Shown piece by piece: positions 21,772 to 33,200 of a DNA stretch of 64,000 bases. Within the stretch, counting starts at the first letter, position 1. Each line of letters begins with the position of its first letter. Under the pieces are notes generated by a model. It saw only the letters and a list, made by a program, of their open reading frames with translations, was not told the DNA's origin and did no database searches. The DNA comes from Neofusicoccum parvum. Its lineage: Eukaryota > Ascomycota > Dothideomycetes > Botryosphaeriales > Botryosphaeriaceae. The translations under genes were made by a program, and so were the position numbers. The DNA lies in NCBI GenBank assembly GCA_020912385.1, contig CP087215.1, forward strand, positions 558,001-622,000, read 5' to 3'.

Positions 21772-24700
21772 TCACCCGCCACTTCCGAAAAGTGCATCAA
21801 TCCTGGCCTCCCTATCCCAAACCTTCACACCGTCAGACCGACGCTTAAAGTATAGGATCCGATGCTGAGGGATGAACTCCTCGTCTGTCTGCTCCAGTTT
21901 CCAGCGGTCCAGCGGGGTCTCCCGGGTGCCCAGAAAGCGGTCCGTATAGCCCACCACGTAGTCAAGACTATTTAGCTTTGGATCCCAGCGTAGCCGATTG
22001 AGAATGTCCGTTGCCGGACGAAGCTTTCTGCCGGAGACGGGAAGTGTCACCTTGGAGGTAGACGCTCTGCCCTTGCCTTTGACCTCCGAAACACTGGGTA
22101 TCTGAGCTTCGGCGTCTTCTTGCGCAGACATGTCACTGATCTCCTCTTCGTCGTCTTCATCTTCAAAATCCAGGCCGTCCTCCAAATCCGCATTGTCTCC
22201 CCAGTCCCTGCTGTCCACGATGAGGTGCTCTAGCTTGGACCGGCTGACATGCTTGACGTCGATCCACGCCAAGGCAGGGTCGAAGAAACTTTCGTTCCCA
22301 CGGATCTGCTCAGAGAATCTCTCCAGAGCTCCGTCCAGCTTATTCTGAGCCAGCTTCCGGTCAGATTCAGTTTTCACACTCGACTCAACACCCGGCCTTT
22401 TCGCAAGGCCTATTAAGTAGCATCCGTGTTGGTCGCCCTTGTCGTCACCACTGTGCTCGTTCCGTGTGAATCGCATAGGCCACATGCGGGCATGGATCTC
22501 GGGTGTCTTTCTGTGAAGATCTGCAAGCTCACAGGTTAGATGGTAACAAAGGGTTAGCGAGAAGCTGAATACACACCGACGAGCAACATCGGACACCGGC
22601 TTTCTATCCATCCAATCAACTGTCTCCCCTTGACTGGGCTTGTTCCCCAGTATTGAACGTCAACCCGAACATAGCTTTTGTAAGCGGCCAGGAACTGTGC
22701 CGTGCCATGCCCGTTCTCACCCACAATACTCGCCCAAGTCACTCCGCTGCTTGCAACAAGGCTGTCTGCACGCCGGAGCTCTTCAACGAGCACGCTGACG
22801 GCAGGTGCGCTTGCAGCTCTTGCAACGTTCGCACGTGGGACGTGATAGCCAAGAACAACCATTGGTTCTCCTGCATGCCGATGGTAAGCTCTCCCCATCC
22901 CAGGCGAGGAACGTGTAAGCGGGTCCTCGACAATGTCCCGGGCCCAATCAAAATCTGCGTAGTACCTGAAGAAGGTGCAGATAAGATGGGCTGCTGTTAT
23001 GGCCTCGTTGTCGTCTCGTCGGTGGTGGTGCAGTAGCTTTGCAACGCGGTCCAGGAGCAAAGAAATGTGGGTACCGCTGAGAAACCCAAAGCGAGCTGCA
23101 TATATTCCACGGCTTACGGCCCAAGCAACCAGGAAACGGTAAGCAATCCGAAAAGCGGACAGGTCCGGGGTGGTCTGTAGGAGATGCGCGAGATCCCTGA
23201 CTGCCTTGAGTTTGGAAAGGGTCTGGAGGGGCAAGGAGAACAGCGGGTCTGTCGCGGGGAGGGAGAGCGGAGCAGGCCAGCTGGGTCAAATAAGGTTAGT
23301 ATTGAGATGATTTGCAGTTTGGCATCACTTACGAGACGGCGATACGGGCGGCAGCACAGTACTGAAGATCAAACTTGACGCCCTTGACGTCGAGTTCAAG
23401 CATGGTACCTGAGTGTGCCTCTACCTTTCGGAGTATGCGGACACCTTGAACAGCAGCCTTTCTAAGGTGCTTCACAGCGAGAGTGAAGAAGATCTTTGAG
23501 CTAATGGAGCTGATGCAAAGACAATCAATGTCCGAAGAGGAATTCCAGGCACCGAGACCGTACGAGCCGACGGGAACAACGACTAGCGGAATCCTACTAC
23601 CGACGGTTGAGAGTTGCTGGAGAGTAGTCTCCAATAGAGCAAAGGCTTGCTGCCGTTTGTGCGTGTCGTCTGCTGTTGGGAATGCCGGGTGACGCGTGAT
23701 AAAGGTCTGCAGTGCCACCGGGCATAGACTTGCTGGCGGATTGACTGCAGGAATTCCCTGTATTTCCACATCTACCGAAGTAGGCGACTTGGTGAGTTTG
23801 ATGGTTGCGCGGACTCCCCAATGATCGCTTCCACAGCGCTGCTCATCTGGACCAGGGCGTCCAAACGTGTTGAAACTTGCGACCTCCATAGATTCTTCAC
23901 CTTTGAGCAGGATTCTGTCGTATCGCTGGGGTCTGTGAGTTAGGCCATGGCCCACAATCTCAGCGGCTAGCGGATTCGTCCTCGGATCAAACGTTGCGCC
24001 CTGTTCTCCCTCGGCGACGTCGTCATCTTGAACATCTGAGTCAAAACTTCCCCCATGCGACTGAGCGACTGCCCAGGTATCTGAAAGTCCTGCTTCTGAA
24101 AGGAGCTGCTCCAGCCCCTGGAGAGTACGAACTGTCTGAGGTGATATGGATAACGTTTTGAGAGCGTCATCAATGGTGCGGGTCGATGTTGTCATGTTAA
24201 AGTCTCCCGCAACAATCCATGGAGACTCGGAGTAATTCCCAGCCAGGTGGCTGACCAGTGTGCGCAGCTGACTCTTCTTGGCTGCCACAGAGCCATCAGT
24301 CAGGCCGCATGTGAGGTGAAGACCAGCTACGATCAGTGGACAAAAAGTTCCAGAGGGGAGAAGCCTCCCAATGTGGCCCAACCTGACCACGACGGACCCT
24401 TTGTGGCGCCTCTCAAATGCCACCATCTCCCAGTCAAAACTCCAGCGCGAGAGCACAACAATGTTGCGCAGGCTCAGCAAAGGCCCGATTTCTTCCTGAT
24501 TCGGAGGCGCGTGGGATACGTATGGCCACAGCTCTCTGACATCGCTATTTTGAAGAAGGTGAGAGAGAAATTCATCGGACACCTCCTGGAGGACAACCAG
24601 ATCAGCACGGCCGGCGTCAGAGACAAGTGCTTGGACCAGAATGCCGAAGCGCTCGTATGCGGGCGGGAAGATGGAATCCACCAAGACGTTGTAGCTGGAT

Positions 24701-25422
24701 ACGCTGAATGATGGTGGCATGGTCTGCAGTGTACCGGCCGTTGAAGAAGGGATCCAGGAGACCGCAGAGGAGTCAAAACGATATGTCGTCCCCTTCTGGA
24801 CATTGCTTGTCGTCGACGAGGACTCCGTCTTGAGCTGTGGAGACGAGGGTGCTCTGTCGTCTCCCTCTTCTCCATCCGTGGGGATCTCAATGGTACTCCA
24901 TACTCTCATGACATTGTCCTCTCCTCTGACCAGTAATGCCAACTCTTTCAATGGCCAATAAACGGCCGGTAGCAAGCGTGCTTTGGCGTGTAGTGAATCA
25001 CGAAGTTCGTCATTGCCAGCTTGGCCGATGGTAAGGTGTGGGTTGAACTCAGTGGAATGCTGGCCAAACTCGACCAGCAAAACACGGCGAAGCTCTTGCA
25101 GGTCTTCGTCATGTCCGGGGCGGATGTAAATGGTGCTGCTGTGCTTGTGGGTAAAGCAGCCCGTTTCATTGAGCCTCAATCGATCTCCGCGCAAACTGGC
25201 TTTGCTGACGGCCGAGCGCACAAGAGAAGTGGCGGCGGAGAGTGATTCAGGATGTACAAAGGGATAGACCAGATTGATGTGGGCGGGCCATTTGTGGTAT
25301 GCTTTATCGTAGGCGGCGCGTAGTGTGTCGGCATGGCCGATCAAGTGCGCGGGCGGAACAATTGCCAGTGCGGTTTGGTGGCAAGAAAGCTCGGGAACGG
25401 TGTGTGTTGAAGCCTCAGCCAT
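21772..25422 (-). CDS. Multidomain RNA-repair-type enzyme: 2H phosphoesterase, EEP nuclease, PAP/nucleotidyltransferase, MJ1316
   Basis: Proposed exons: 23,333-25,422, 22,577-23,280 and 21,772-22,520 (1,180 aa); introns of 52 and 56 bp, both with GT..AG ends and continuous frame. Domains in order: a LigT-like 2H phosphoesterase (about 1-185; HINLVYPF and HLTIGQ) expected to open 2',3'-cyclic phosphates. Next an endonuclease/exonuclease/phosphatase (about 230-560; SSYNVLVD, LQEVSDEF, VAGDFNM, GSDHWGV). Then a nucleotidyltransferase core (about 575-700; GSYGLGAWNSSSDIDCL, third Asp in VKFDLQYC) and a poly(A)-polymerase-type central domain (about 700-880). An acidic linker (DFEDEDDEEEISD) leads to a C-terminal MJ1316/DUF504 domain (DILNRLRWDPKLNSLDYVVGY, preceding FIPQHRILYFKR). 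MJ1316 is described as recognising RNA cyclic ends. The order suggests sensing, trimming and re-extending RNA 3' ends in one chain. All catalytic residues look intact. Likely cytosolic or nuclear. Confidence 0.85.
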
Positions 25423-26282
25423 GGCCGCTGCAATTGGATCCGTAAGGGGAGAAAATGTTGACTGTCGATTCCATGATGTGGCGGTGGTGTCCAGGACGTG
25501 TTATGTGCGCGTTCGACGAGACGAGAGCGTGGCGCAGTTTCAGCGCAACAGCGGAGGTGAGTCAAGGAAAGAGGATACGAGGGCGTTGGCGGAGTCAGTG
25601 CGATGAGTCAGGCCGCGTGCCGAAAACGGAAAGGCCGGCTGCCGCTTTCCGACACCGTCAAGTTGCCTGTGGCTGGAGCTCCGTGTTCTCTTCAAACACC
25701 GACACTTGGCGACGAAAGCCTGAAACCGGAGATCAGTTGTGACGCGGGCCGACGACTGGATTTTGGTGGCGCCGCTGTTGATCCCAGCGGTACTCCCAAG
25801 GACTGGCATGAAGCACCGTCGCTCCCCTACTCGGATCACCTCAGACTCAACAGCTGGCACAAGAAGATCTTCGGAGATGCCATGACATGTGAATACTGCA
25901 GTGACTGTCATTCTGATCACCAGGCCGGACCAATGTCTTCCTCAACAAGATCTCCGGCGACCCGAGCCCTGCCGACATCGCCTGCAGCAATTTCAATGAG
26001 AACTGCGAATTCTCCATGCCATCTGGAAACGGCTTGGATACCCAGCCGTAATAGAGGATTGATTTCCCGATGCAGCGGGTACATGACGAGTGGTGCAAGG
26101 CATTGTTCGGAATATCGGAAGTGGGAGGGGGATTCCGATGCGCACTGATGCAACACCAGCACCATCTTAGAAACAGCTTAATCTGGCTTCTTTCTATAGA
26201 AACCAATGCTTGGTATCGCTCTTGGCAAAAGTTTGAACGGGCGACTTCCGTGTGGCGAGAGTGTGTGGGGAAAAGACAGGTC
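25423..26282. other. Intergenic interval, no gene supported
   Basis: Overlapping frames on both strands (for example 25,603-26,148 plus, ATG-initiated, 181 codons) lack recognisable motifs and contradict each other. It holds the promoter of the RNA-repair gene on the left and that of the NmrA-like gene on the right. Confidence 0.4.
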
Positions 26283-26290
26283 TATATAAA
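26283..26290 (+). promoter_or_regulatory. TATA box of the NmrA-like gene
   Basis: TATATAAA lies 64 nt upstream of the start codon at 26,354, a good position for a fungal core promoter. Confidence 0.55.
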
Positions 26291-26353
26291 GACGACCTCT
26301 GGCTTTCTCTCGTCACTGTTGGACCAACACACTTTGCTGTTTCGCAGGCTACA

Positions 26354-27386
26354 ATGCATCGTCCGGTTCAGAAAGTCGCTCTCATTGGAGTAAGTTGGCA
26401 AGAAGAGGACGAATTACGAAGGAAACATGCTCATTATGGTCCGCAGGCCACAGGCGCTCTGGGCTCTCACATCCTCAGAGCTCTCACTGATGCGGGATAC
26501 ACAGTCACGGCAGTGCAGCGGAAAGACTCAATGAAGGCTCCCCCGCAGGGCGTGGCTTCCATAAAGGTGGATTTATCCAGCAAGAACCAGCTCGTTTCTG
26601 CGTTTGAAGGGATGGATGCTGTCGTCAGGTAGGGTCGCTGCAGAGCCACCGAATCTCGAAACCCACTGAACAAACTGTAGTGCTGTCCCGAACCCCATCC
26701 TCGCAACCGAGAAGATCGTGATCGACGCCGCAATCCAGGCGGCAGTCAAGCGTATCATACCGTCCGAGTTCAGCACAAACATGGAGTCTGCCGTCGCACG
26801 GAAGCTGCCTATTTTGCGCGGAAAGTCGGATGTTCGCGACTACATCACCTTCGTCTTTCCGACCAGCACGGGCACCACATGGTCGTCTGTCAACAACGGC
26901 CCATTCTTTGAGATGTGCCTCAAATTTGGCTCGTTGGGTCCGAGCATCGCGCAGAAGACGGCAGTGTTCCACAACGGTGGCGACAACGTTGTGGGCACGT
27001 CGAGATTGTCTGACATCGCCATTGCTGTAGCCAGGGTGCTCGATCGCGCTCATTTCGAGGAGACAGCCAACACGCCTATCTACATGTATTCTGCAGCCAT
27101 ATCCGAGCGCTACTTGACCCAGCTTGCCTCCGAAGTCGCCGGTGTAGAATTCAAGGTCTCCCACGTGGATACGGAGGACTTGACGCGCGAAGCCGATGCA
27201 GGACTGGAAAAGGGAGACATGTCCAAGATGTTCTACTACTACTTCCAAATGATGTATGGGAAGGGCTATGGCGGTGATACTCGGCACATGTCCTGGAATG
27301 AGCGGCTTGGCCTGAAGACTATGAGCGAGGATGACATAAAAGACCTGATTAGACAAAGCGCGCAGGGGCTTGGCATGGCCTGCTGA
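26354..27386 (+). CDS. NmrA-like / isoflavone-reductase-like NAD(P)-binding protein
   Basis: Atypical short-chain dehydrogenase. Members are NAD(P)H-dependent reductases or redox-sensing regulators. Exons 26,354-26,389, 26,447-26,628 and 26,681-27,386 (307 aa); introns of 57 and 52 bp. The first exon codes only 12 residues (MHRPVQKVALIG). Splicing completes the dinucleotide motif GATGALGSHIL, so the tiny exon is required. Further marks are AGYTVTAVQRKDS, VDLSSKNQLVSAFEGMDAVVSAVP and RIIPSEFSTN. The last parallels PSEFG in the family. The substrate cannot be told. No signal peptide; cytosolic. Confidence 0.85.
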
Positions 27387-28294
27387 TGTCTGTTTCTGCG
27401 ATTACGTAGTGCGTCAAATCTTCTCTGTCTTTTGCGTCCGAATGAAAGCTCTTCTGCTTCTCCGTACGTGCTCTACCGATCATCGCTGACGTCTCTCGAG
27501 TCGTGCCATGGTGACTTTTTGAACGTGTGGCTGTACAACCGCAAGGCAGTGTATAGCTGTGAAACTGCGGTGCTGCATAGAAGAGCCATTTCCCGAATGT
27601 GTGGCTCGCTGCAGCGGTTTGTCTTTCGTTATGCTGCGGAGAGCCGTCACGAAGGGTTCTGCAAAGTCTGGTTCAGGCAAACCCTCTGTGTCTCCCAGAT
27701 TCTTGCTTTGCCACTGCAATCGGCGTTCTGACTGCAGATGACTGCCATCATACCGAGTTGTTTGGATAGCTGGTGGGGGCTTAGAACTCGTTAGGAACGA
27801 CCAGATGCGCATAGACTGTATACATCATTTGCGGTAGCCAATGACAACAAAGCCGTCTCACGGGGGCGGTCGGGGAAAACCACCGACAACGGGAGACCAT
27901 CAAACGGCCCCATCAGCGTTTTAGCAGGCTCCGGAGACCGCAGCTCGAGACTCTGCGGTCTGCACGCAGAAATTTGGTTTCACATCAGCTCCTGCAAGAC
28001 GCGCACACGATCGTACGTGCTGGATATCCACAGCAGAGCGCGATTGCGGCTGCAACACGGCGGAAGATCGACATGGAGGCGGAGATCCTCGGTGCTGCGC
28101 GACGGTACGGCGAGCTGCAAGGCTTAAGCCGAGATCTGCGGAGGCGTCCCCAAGGAACCGCGGCCTACTTATTGCAACTTTCTGGCGCATCCGGCAAGAA
28201 GCCGTGGCATGTGGGGAGATGAAACAGGCTGACGTTGTGCGGCCAGCAGGGCTGAGCGGCGGCCGGTGTTGGGCTGACTGCCTCGCTGACCGTC
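27387..28294. other. Intergenic interval, nothing recognised
   Basis: Short frames on both strands (27,432-27,812; 27,921-28,346) overlap and show no motif. No tRNA-like B box or other RNA gene was seen. Confidence 0.4.
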
Positions 28295-28648
28295 TTAGTC
28301 TGGCAGGCCGCTGACAAGGACCCCGCGAACGCGTGCCCCGCAACACCGCCGCCTGCTTATTCTGTCTCGGACGGTCGGGGAGGTAGTGTCAAGCATCTCA
28401 GGTAAGCCGCCCGACAAAGCTTGCGTGGCCGTCACAAGTGCTTGAGGCTCAGATGCTCTGACGACAGTCGTCACCCCGCCCGCTCTCTCGTTGGACGGCC
28501 CAAAAATAGACCCCATTTCGCTGTGCGTTGGTACGGTCTCTGCCCGTACTGTCTGTCCCGTAGCTGCTGAAGAAGTATCTTTCTCGTCATAATAAATATC
28601 TGCGGCCATGCTCTCCACAGCGCCAGCAGAACATCCAGCACTTCCCAT
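28295..28648 (-). CDS. Small hypothetical ORF
   Basis: 117 codons from ATG 28,646-28,648 (MGSAGCSAG...), divergent from the ferritin-like gene 85 bp away. The MGSxxC start would allow N-myristoylation and palmitoylation. The middle is Ser/Thr-rich and the end is basic (ISRRRCCGARVRG). No family is recognised and it may be spurious promoter sequence. Confidence 0.2.
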   Translation of the reverse strand: MGSAGCSAGAVESMAADIYYDEKDTSSAATGQTVRAETVPTHSEMGSIFGPSNERAGGVTTVVRASEPQALVTATQALSGGLPEMLDTTSPTVRDRISRRRCCGARVRGVLVSGLPD

Positions 28649-28695
28649 TCGATCAGACACACGGCTTCGTTAATTGTGCCGCACTCGTTTCGGCA

Positions 28696-28700
28696 TATAA
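28696..28700 (+). promoter_or_regulatory. TATA element of the ferritin-like gene
   Basis: CATATAA 37 nt before the start codon at 28,733. It implies a very short 5' leader of C/T-rich sequence (CCCTCTCCTCC), as is common in highly expressed fungal genes. Confidence 0.45.
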
Positions 28701-28732
28701 TTTCTTAATACCCTCTCCTCCAGCCCCCCGAA

Positions 28733-29980
28733 ATGCACTCCAAGGCCTCTGCCGCCGCCCTTCTGGGCCTGGCTGCTTCTTCCCTTGTCGCCGCCGCTCC
28801 CATGGCTGGCACCCCTGCTGCGGGGACCCCCAATGCTCAGTACTCTACGCCGACCCCGCAGTCGTACAATTCCAACAACTATGGATCGGGATCGGATCCT
28901 ACCACCGGAGAGGTCATCACCGTCAGCTACGATGTCTCGCCCATCCCCACCGAGGTCCATCCCGACGGCGACAAATTCCGCTTTCCGCTCTCCAACGACT
29001 TCCCCAATCCTGATCAAAAGGAGATCGATGATATCCAGGAGATTGCTGGTGGCACCCTTCCCAACGGAGGTGGTGGAGCTCCGCCGAGTGCCGACGCGCT
29101 GACGTCGCTGAGGCTGATTGCTTTCAACGAACTGTTCGAGGTTGCCTTCTTCACCAGCCTTCTCCAGAACATCACCCACAACGTCCCTGGCTTCGACGTC
29201 AAGGCTGCGACTGCTCTCAACGTCAACCTGGACGACCTGATAATCATCCTTGCCACCGTGCAGGCGCAGGAAGAGCTCCACGAGCTGAATGCCAACGGTG
29301 CCTTGGCTAAGAACAACGCCGGCCCGATTCAGCCATGCGAGTACGTCTTCCCTACGACCAACCTCAAGGAAGCCATTGCCCTGGCTGCGACCTTCACCGA
29401 TGTGGTTCTCGGCACCCTTCAAGACGTGGAATTCGACTTTGCGGAGAGCGGCGACAACGGGCTGATCCGCGGTGTTGCCTCGGTCATCGGGCAGGAGGGT
29501 GAGCAGAACGGCTTCTACCGCCTGTTCCAGGGCAAGCGTCCCTCTGCCGAGCCGTTCCTCACCGCCAGCACTCGCGAGTTTGCTTTCTCGGCCCTCAACC
29601 AGAACTTCGTCGTCCCCGGCTCCTGCCCCAACATCGACACCATCGATCTTCCCATCTTCGAGCCCCTGAAGCAGATCGGCATGGCCCAGCCCAAGGACAG
29701 CATCGTGACGTTCCAGATCCAGGCCAACAGCACCATCGATGTGGATGATCTGTCGCTCGTCTTGATCAACGGGCAGAACCTCCCCATCATCGAGAAGCTG
29801 CAGAACGTGAAGAAGATGGACCATGGCGTCATCCAGTTCGACGCTGCCTTCCCCTTCGACACTGATCTCCTCTTTGGCCTCACAATTGCTGTGGTTACGA
29901 ACACGGACAAGGGCCTTACCGATGTTGACAAGGTTGCCGATGCCACTATTTTCGGACCTGCCTTGATCGAAGTCAACTAA
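28733..29980 (+). CDS. Secreted ferritin-like protein (LsdA/Rds1 type)
   Basis: 415 aa without introns. An N-terminal signal peptide (MHSKASAAALLGLAASSLVAAAP) is followed by a Ser/Thr/Pro/Asn-rich linker. A ferritin-like helical domain spans about residues 120-290, with Glu-rich helices including FNELFEVAFFTSLL and QAQEELHEL. The first could supply metal ligands. The family includes Aspergillus LsdA, a late sexual development protein, and fission yeast Rds1, a stress-responsive protein; the biochemical role is not known. C-terminal VDKVADATIFGPALIEVN is well ordered. Codon use is strongly C-ending, which with the TATA and pyrimidine leader suggests high expression. Exported to wall or medium. 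Confidence 0.85.
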   Translation: MHSKASAAALLGLAASSLVAAAPMAGTPAAGTPNAQYSTPTPQSYNSNNYGSGSDPTTGEVITVSYDVSPIPTEVHPDGDKFRFPLSNDFPNPDQKEIDDIQEIAGGTLPNGGGGAPPSADALTSLRLIAFNELFEVAFFTSLLQNITHNVPGFDVKAATALNVNLDDLIIILATVQAQEELHELNANGALAKNNAGPIQPCEYVFPTTNLKEAIALAATFTDVVLGTLQDVEFDFAESGDNGLIRGVASVIGQEGEQNGFYRLFQGKRPSAEPFLTASTREFAFSALNQNFVVPGSCPNIDTIDLPIFEPLKQIGMAQPKDSIVTFQIQANSTIDVDDLSLVLINGQNLPIIEKLQNVKKMDHGVIQFDAAFPFDTDLLFGLTIAVVTNTDKGLTDVDKVADATIFGPALIEVN

Positions 29981-30274
29981 ACAGGCCATTCTATCCTTGG
30001 GGACACGAAGCAACCACCTCGAGCACTCCATTCTTGGTCAGATGACTACTTCGATTCAAGCGTCTACACTGCTGTCGCAATCCTATCTCAGCGTCGACTT
30101 CGACACCGTACTTAAGCGGCAGCCCTCCGAAACTTTCACCACTACCTTAGCAACAAGTGTCATCAGTATCGCATCAGCCACTCGCTCAATTGAACCGCAT
30201 TATGATATTGCATAGAGCCTGTTTGTTTGTTCTTTGATTCAATTTCGCATCTCTCTTAGCTACAGTAATTTATC

Positions 30275-33200
30275 CTACGCGTGCGAATGGAGTTCTCGGA
30301 ATAAAGAGTGTTTTCCAAGAAGTGATTCAGGGCTGTCAAACTCAACGAGACGCCCGTCGTCCAATACTGCAACCTTGTCGAATCTGCTAATAGTGTCCAA
30401 TTTGTGTGCAATTGCAACAACAGTCCACCCCGAAAACCAAGTATTGACAAGGTCCATGATGATGCTGCCTGTCTCCTCATCCAAGCTGCTTGACGTTAGA
30501 CAAGTCGTTTCACAGGGTCGCGTGATTCCCAGCTCACCTGCTCGTCGCTTCGTCCAGGACCAAAACCTTGCTCTTGCGCACCATCGCTCGTGCACAGATC
30601 AGTAGCTGAGCTTGGCCTTGTGAGAAGAAGCCGTCGTCGATCACCGCGTCGAGGCCTCCTCTACGCTCAATCATTGGCCAAAGCTTCACCTGCTCAAGGG
30701 CGTGGATGATGGTGTCATCGCCCAAGGAGTTGCTGGAGTCTACGTTGAGTCTGACTGTCCCGTTGAGCATGCAGGCTTCTTGGGGGACGGCGACCAGTCT
30801 GGAGCGCAAGAGCTCGGGAGAGAGCCTGAGGATGTCGACCCCATCGATAAAGATGGACCCGCCGTCTACGTCAAGCATGTGAAACATGCTCAGAGCCAGC
30901 GAGCTTTTTCCGCTGTAAATGATAGTCAGCATGGTGGGGGACCATTATAGTCTCTCTTTCAGTAGATACCTTCCGGTCCTTCCGCAAATCCCAACTTTCT
31001 CTCCGGGCGCAATGGTCATTGTGATGCCTTCCAAGACGGGTCCCGTACTTCTGTAGATGGGTTAACGCTTGGGCTCTGAAGAGGGACGAAAAAACACCCA
31101 CGGATACGAAGCGGACATGTTTCGAAATTCGATAGCGCCTTGATTGGGCCAAAGATCACTGGGACCGATCAATGGCTCGCTACCGTCCTCCTCCGACTTG
31201 ACTTCGGCTACGAAGCTCTTCACACGAGCCACAGCGCCGATGGAGGTCTCGAGTTGAACCCAGCAGCTGACCAAAGTCTTCATAGTCGTGCTGAACATCA
31301 TGATGTTGGTCAGAGCAACACCCATGTATCCAGGACCAATCTCCTCGCGGAGCGTGGTGGTGATGGTGATCAAAATCAGGGCCAAAACCGCGATGATCAT
31401 ATCAACGACAAACACCAACCAAATCTGAAGACAGTATAGGAGGTAGGCGGGTCTCTGCGAGTCATCCAAGATGCGCAGGTTTCTCTCCTTGGCGACTGTT
31501 TCCCAATTGAAGGCCCGAATTGTCGGAAGACCGCTTAGCGTCTCCATGAGCTGAGTGTAGAGAGGCGCTTTGTGCTCAATGTCCAGCAGTCTCATCTGCC
31601 GCGAGGTTCGAAGGTAGCAGTGCTGGAGAAAGTAAAATGCAGCTGCAATAAGGGGAAATGTGGTGGCCAGATACTTGGATGAGATAGCCAACATGGTACT
31701 CTGCGCCACTGCAACCGCAAACACTTGAGTCAAGATCAGCCACAGTGCACTTTGGCAGATTGAAGCTCGAACTTACTTCTGGCAGTACCTATTACGGCAC
31801 CAGAAAATTCCATGTCGATGTATTGCAGATCTTGGCTGAAGCTGCGATAAGGGTGAGCCAGTCTGCCGAGAAACTAAGGAATCACATAACTTACCGATTG
31901 ATGGTTATCCCACTGTCCACTGCGCTGAAGAATGGCATTGGAGCACTGATGAAAGATTAGTGAATGCCTCGGCATGGGAAGATGTAAAATACTGTACCGT
32001 GAGACCGCTCTTGTCAAAAGGGAATGAAAATGGAGGCCCGCTTGGGTAATGACCACAATGAACAACTGCCTGCGACAATATTAACAGAGCTGCGAGAGAC
32101 ACGAGTATTACCAGACGTACCACACTCCTGCAAAGAGGCTCACGAGTTCGCCAAAACCAAACCCGGTGTATCCACCAAGCCACTTGCCCAAATTAGCATT
32201 TGGAGCCCGGCCATTTTCTTCAGCCCACCACTTGAGCCATAGTTCTATGAACCGGAAGTTAAAAAGATATCGTGCCATGATAGGGATGGGAGCCTACGTG
32301 GGAAGGAAGTGAAAAAAGCATAGACGGCCATTGAAACCGCGAAGAACAAAAAAGATGCAGCACTTGCTGATCTTAGGTAGAAGGAATAAACACTCGCATC
32401 CCCAGTTTGACGGGAGAGCTCTGTATGTTCTTTATCTCGCGGGATGTGCCTGCCAGGTTGAGGCTGGACATTGCCGGTATGGTTTTGATCTGACTGAAGT
32501 TCCGGAGATGCCTCCTTACTGCCGATAATTTCATCCAAGTCGTTGGACGAACGGCTTGCTCGGCGATAAACCTCTTCGAAACTGCCTTGCTGCACGATCC
32601 GGCCACTTTTGCCAAGGACAGTGATTTGATCCGCATATGAAGCTACACGAGCTGGTTCCGTTAGCAAAGGTGTGAGGAAATGAGATTGAGAACTTACCGT
32701 CAGATGCGGTGGCCACGACAGTCATGTTAGCGTTTCGAAGAAGGCCGTTGCGTCCCAGGAGACGATGGAAAACCTTGTCGGCAGTGGCTGCATCAAGTCC
32801 GCTGAAGACATCATCAAAGACAAGAAACTCTCTCTTCGAGTAAACTGCCCTGGCAATGGCCTTTGTAGACATGTCAGCTACTATGAATGTTAAGGATTGG
32901 AGCATGCATATACCAGTCTCTGCTTCTGACCTCCACTGAGAGATATGCCCTTGCTTCCCACAATCGACTCAGCCCCGTCCGGCCACTGTCGAATATCCTG
33001 CTCAAGATCACAAGCCTCAATAACCTTGCTGTACCACTTTTCGTCGAATTCGGAATCGCCGACGATGACTTGGCGCACAACTTCATTTGGTATCCACGGG
33101 GTCTGCTCGCAAAACGCAACCCTTGAAAAAGAGGTGCATATTTCCCCCCGAAATTTAGAGAGCTCTCCAAGAAGGGCTTTCAGCAAAGTGGACTTGCCGC

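Noticed and set aside
25603..26148. 181-codon plus-strand ORF
   Set aside because: ATG-initiated but without motifs, contradicted by minus-strand frames of equal quality and lying in a two-promoter interval.
28670..30031. 453-codon minus-strand frame opposite the ferritin-like gene
   Set aside because: It is the mirror of a strongly codon-biased gene; the plus-strand protein has a signal peptide and a recognised family.
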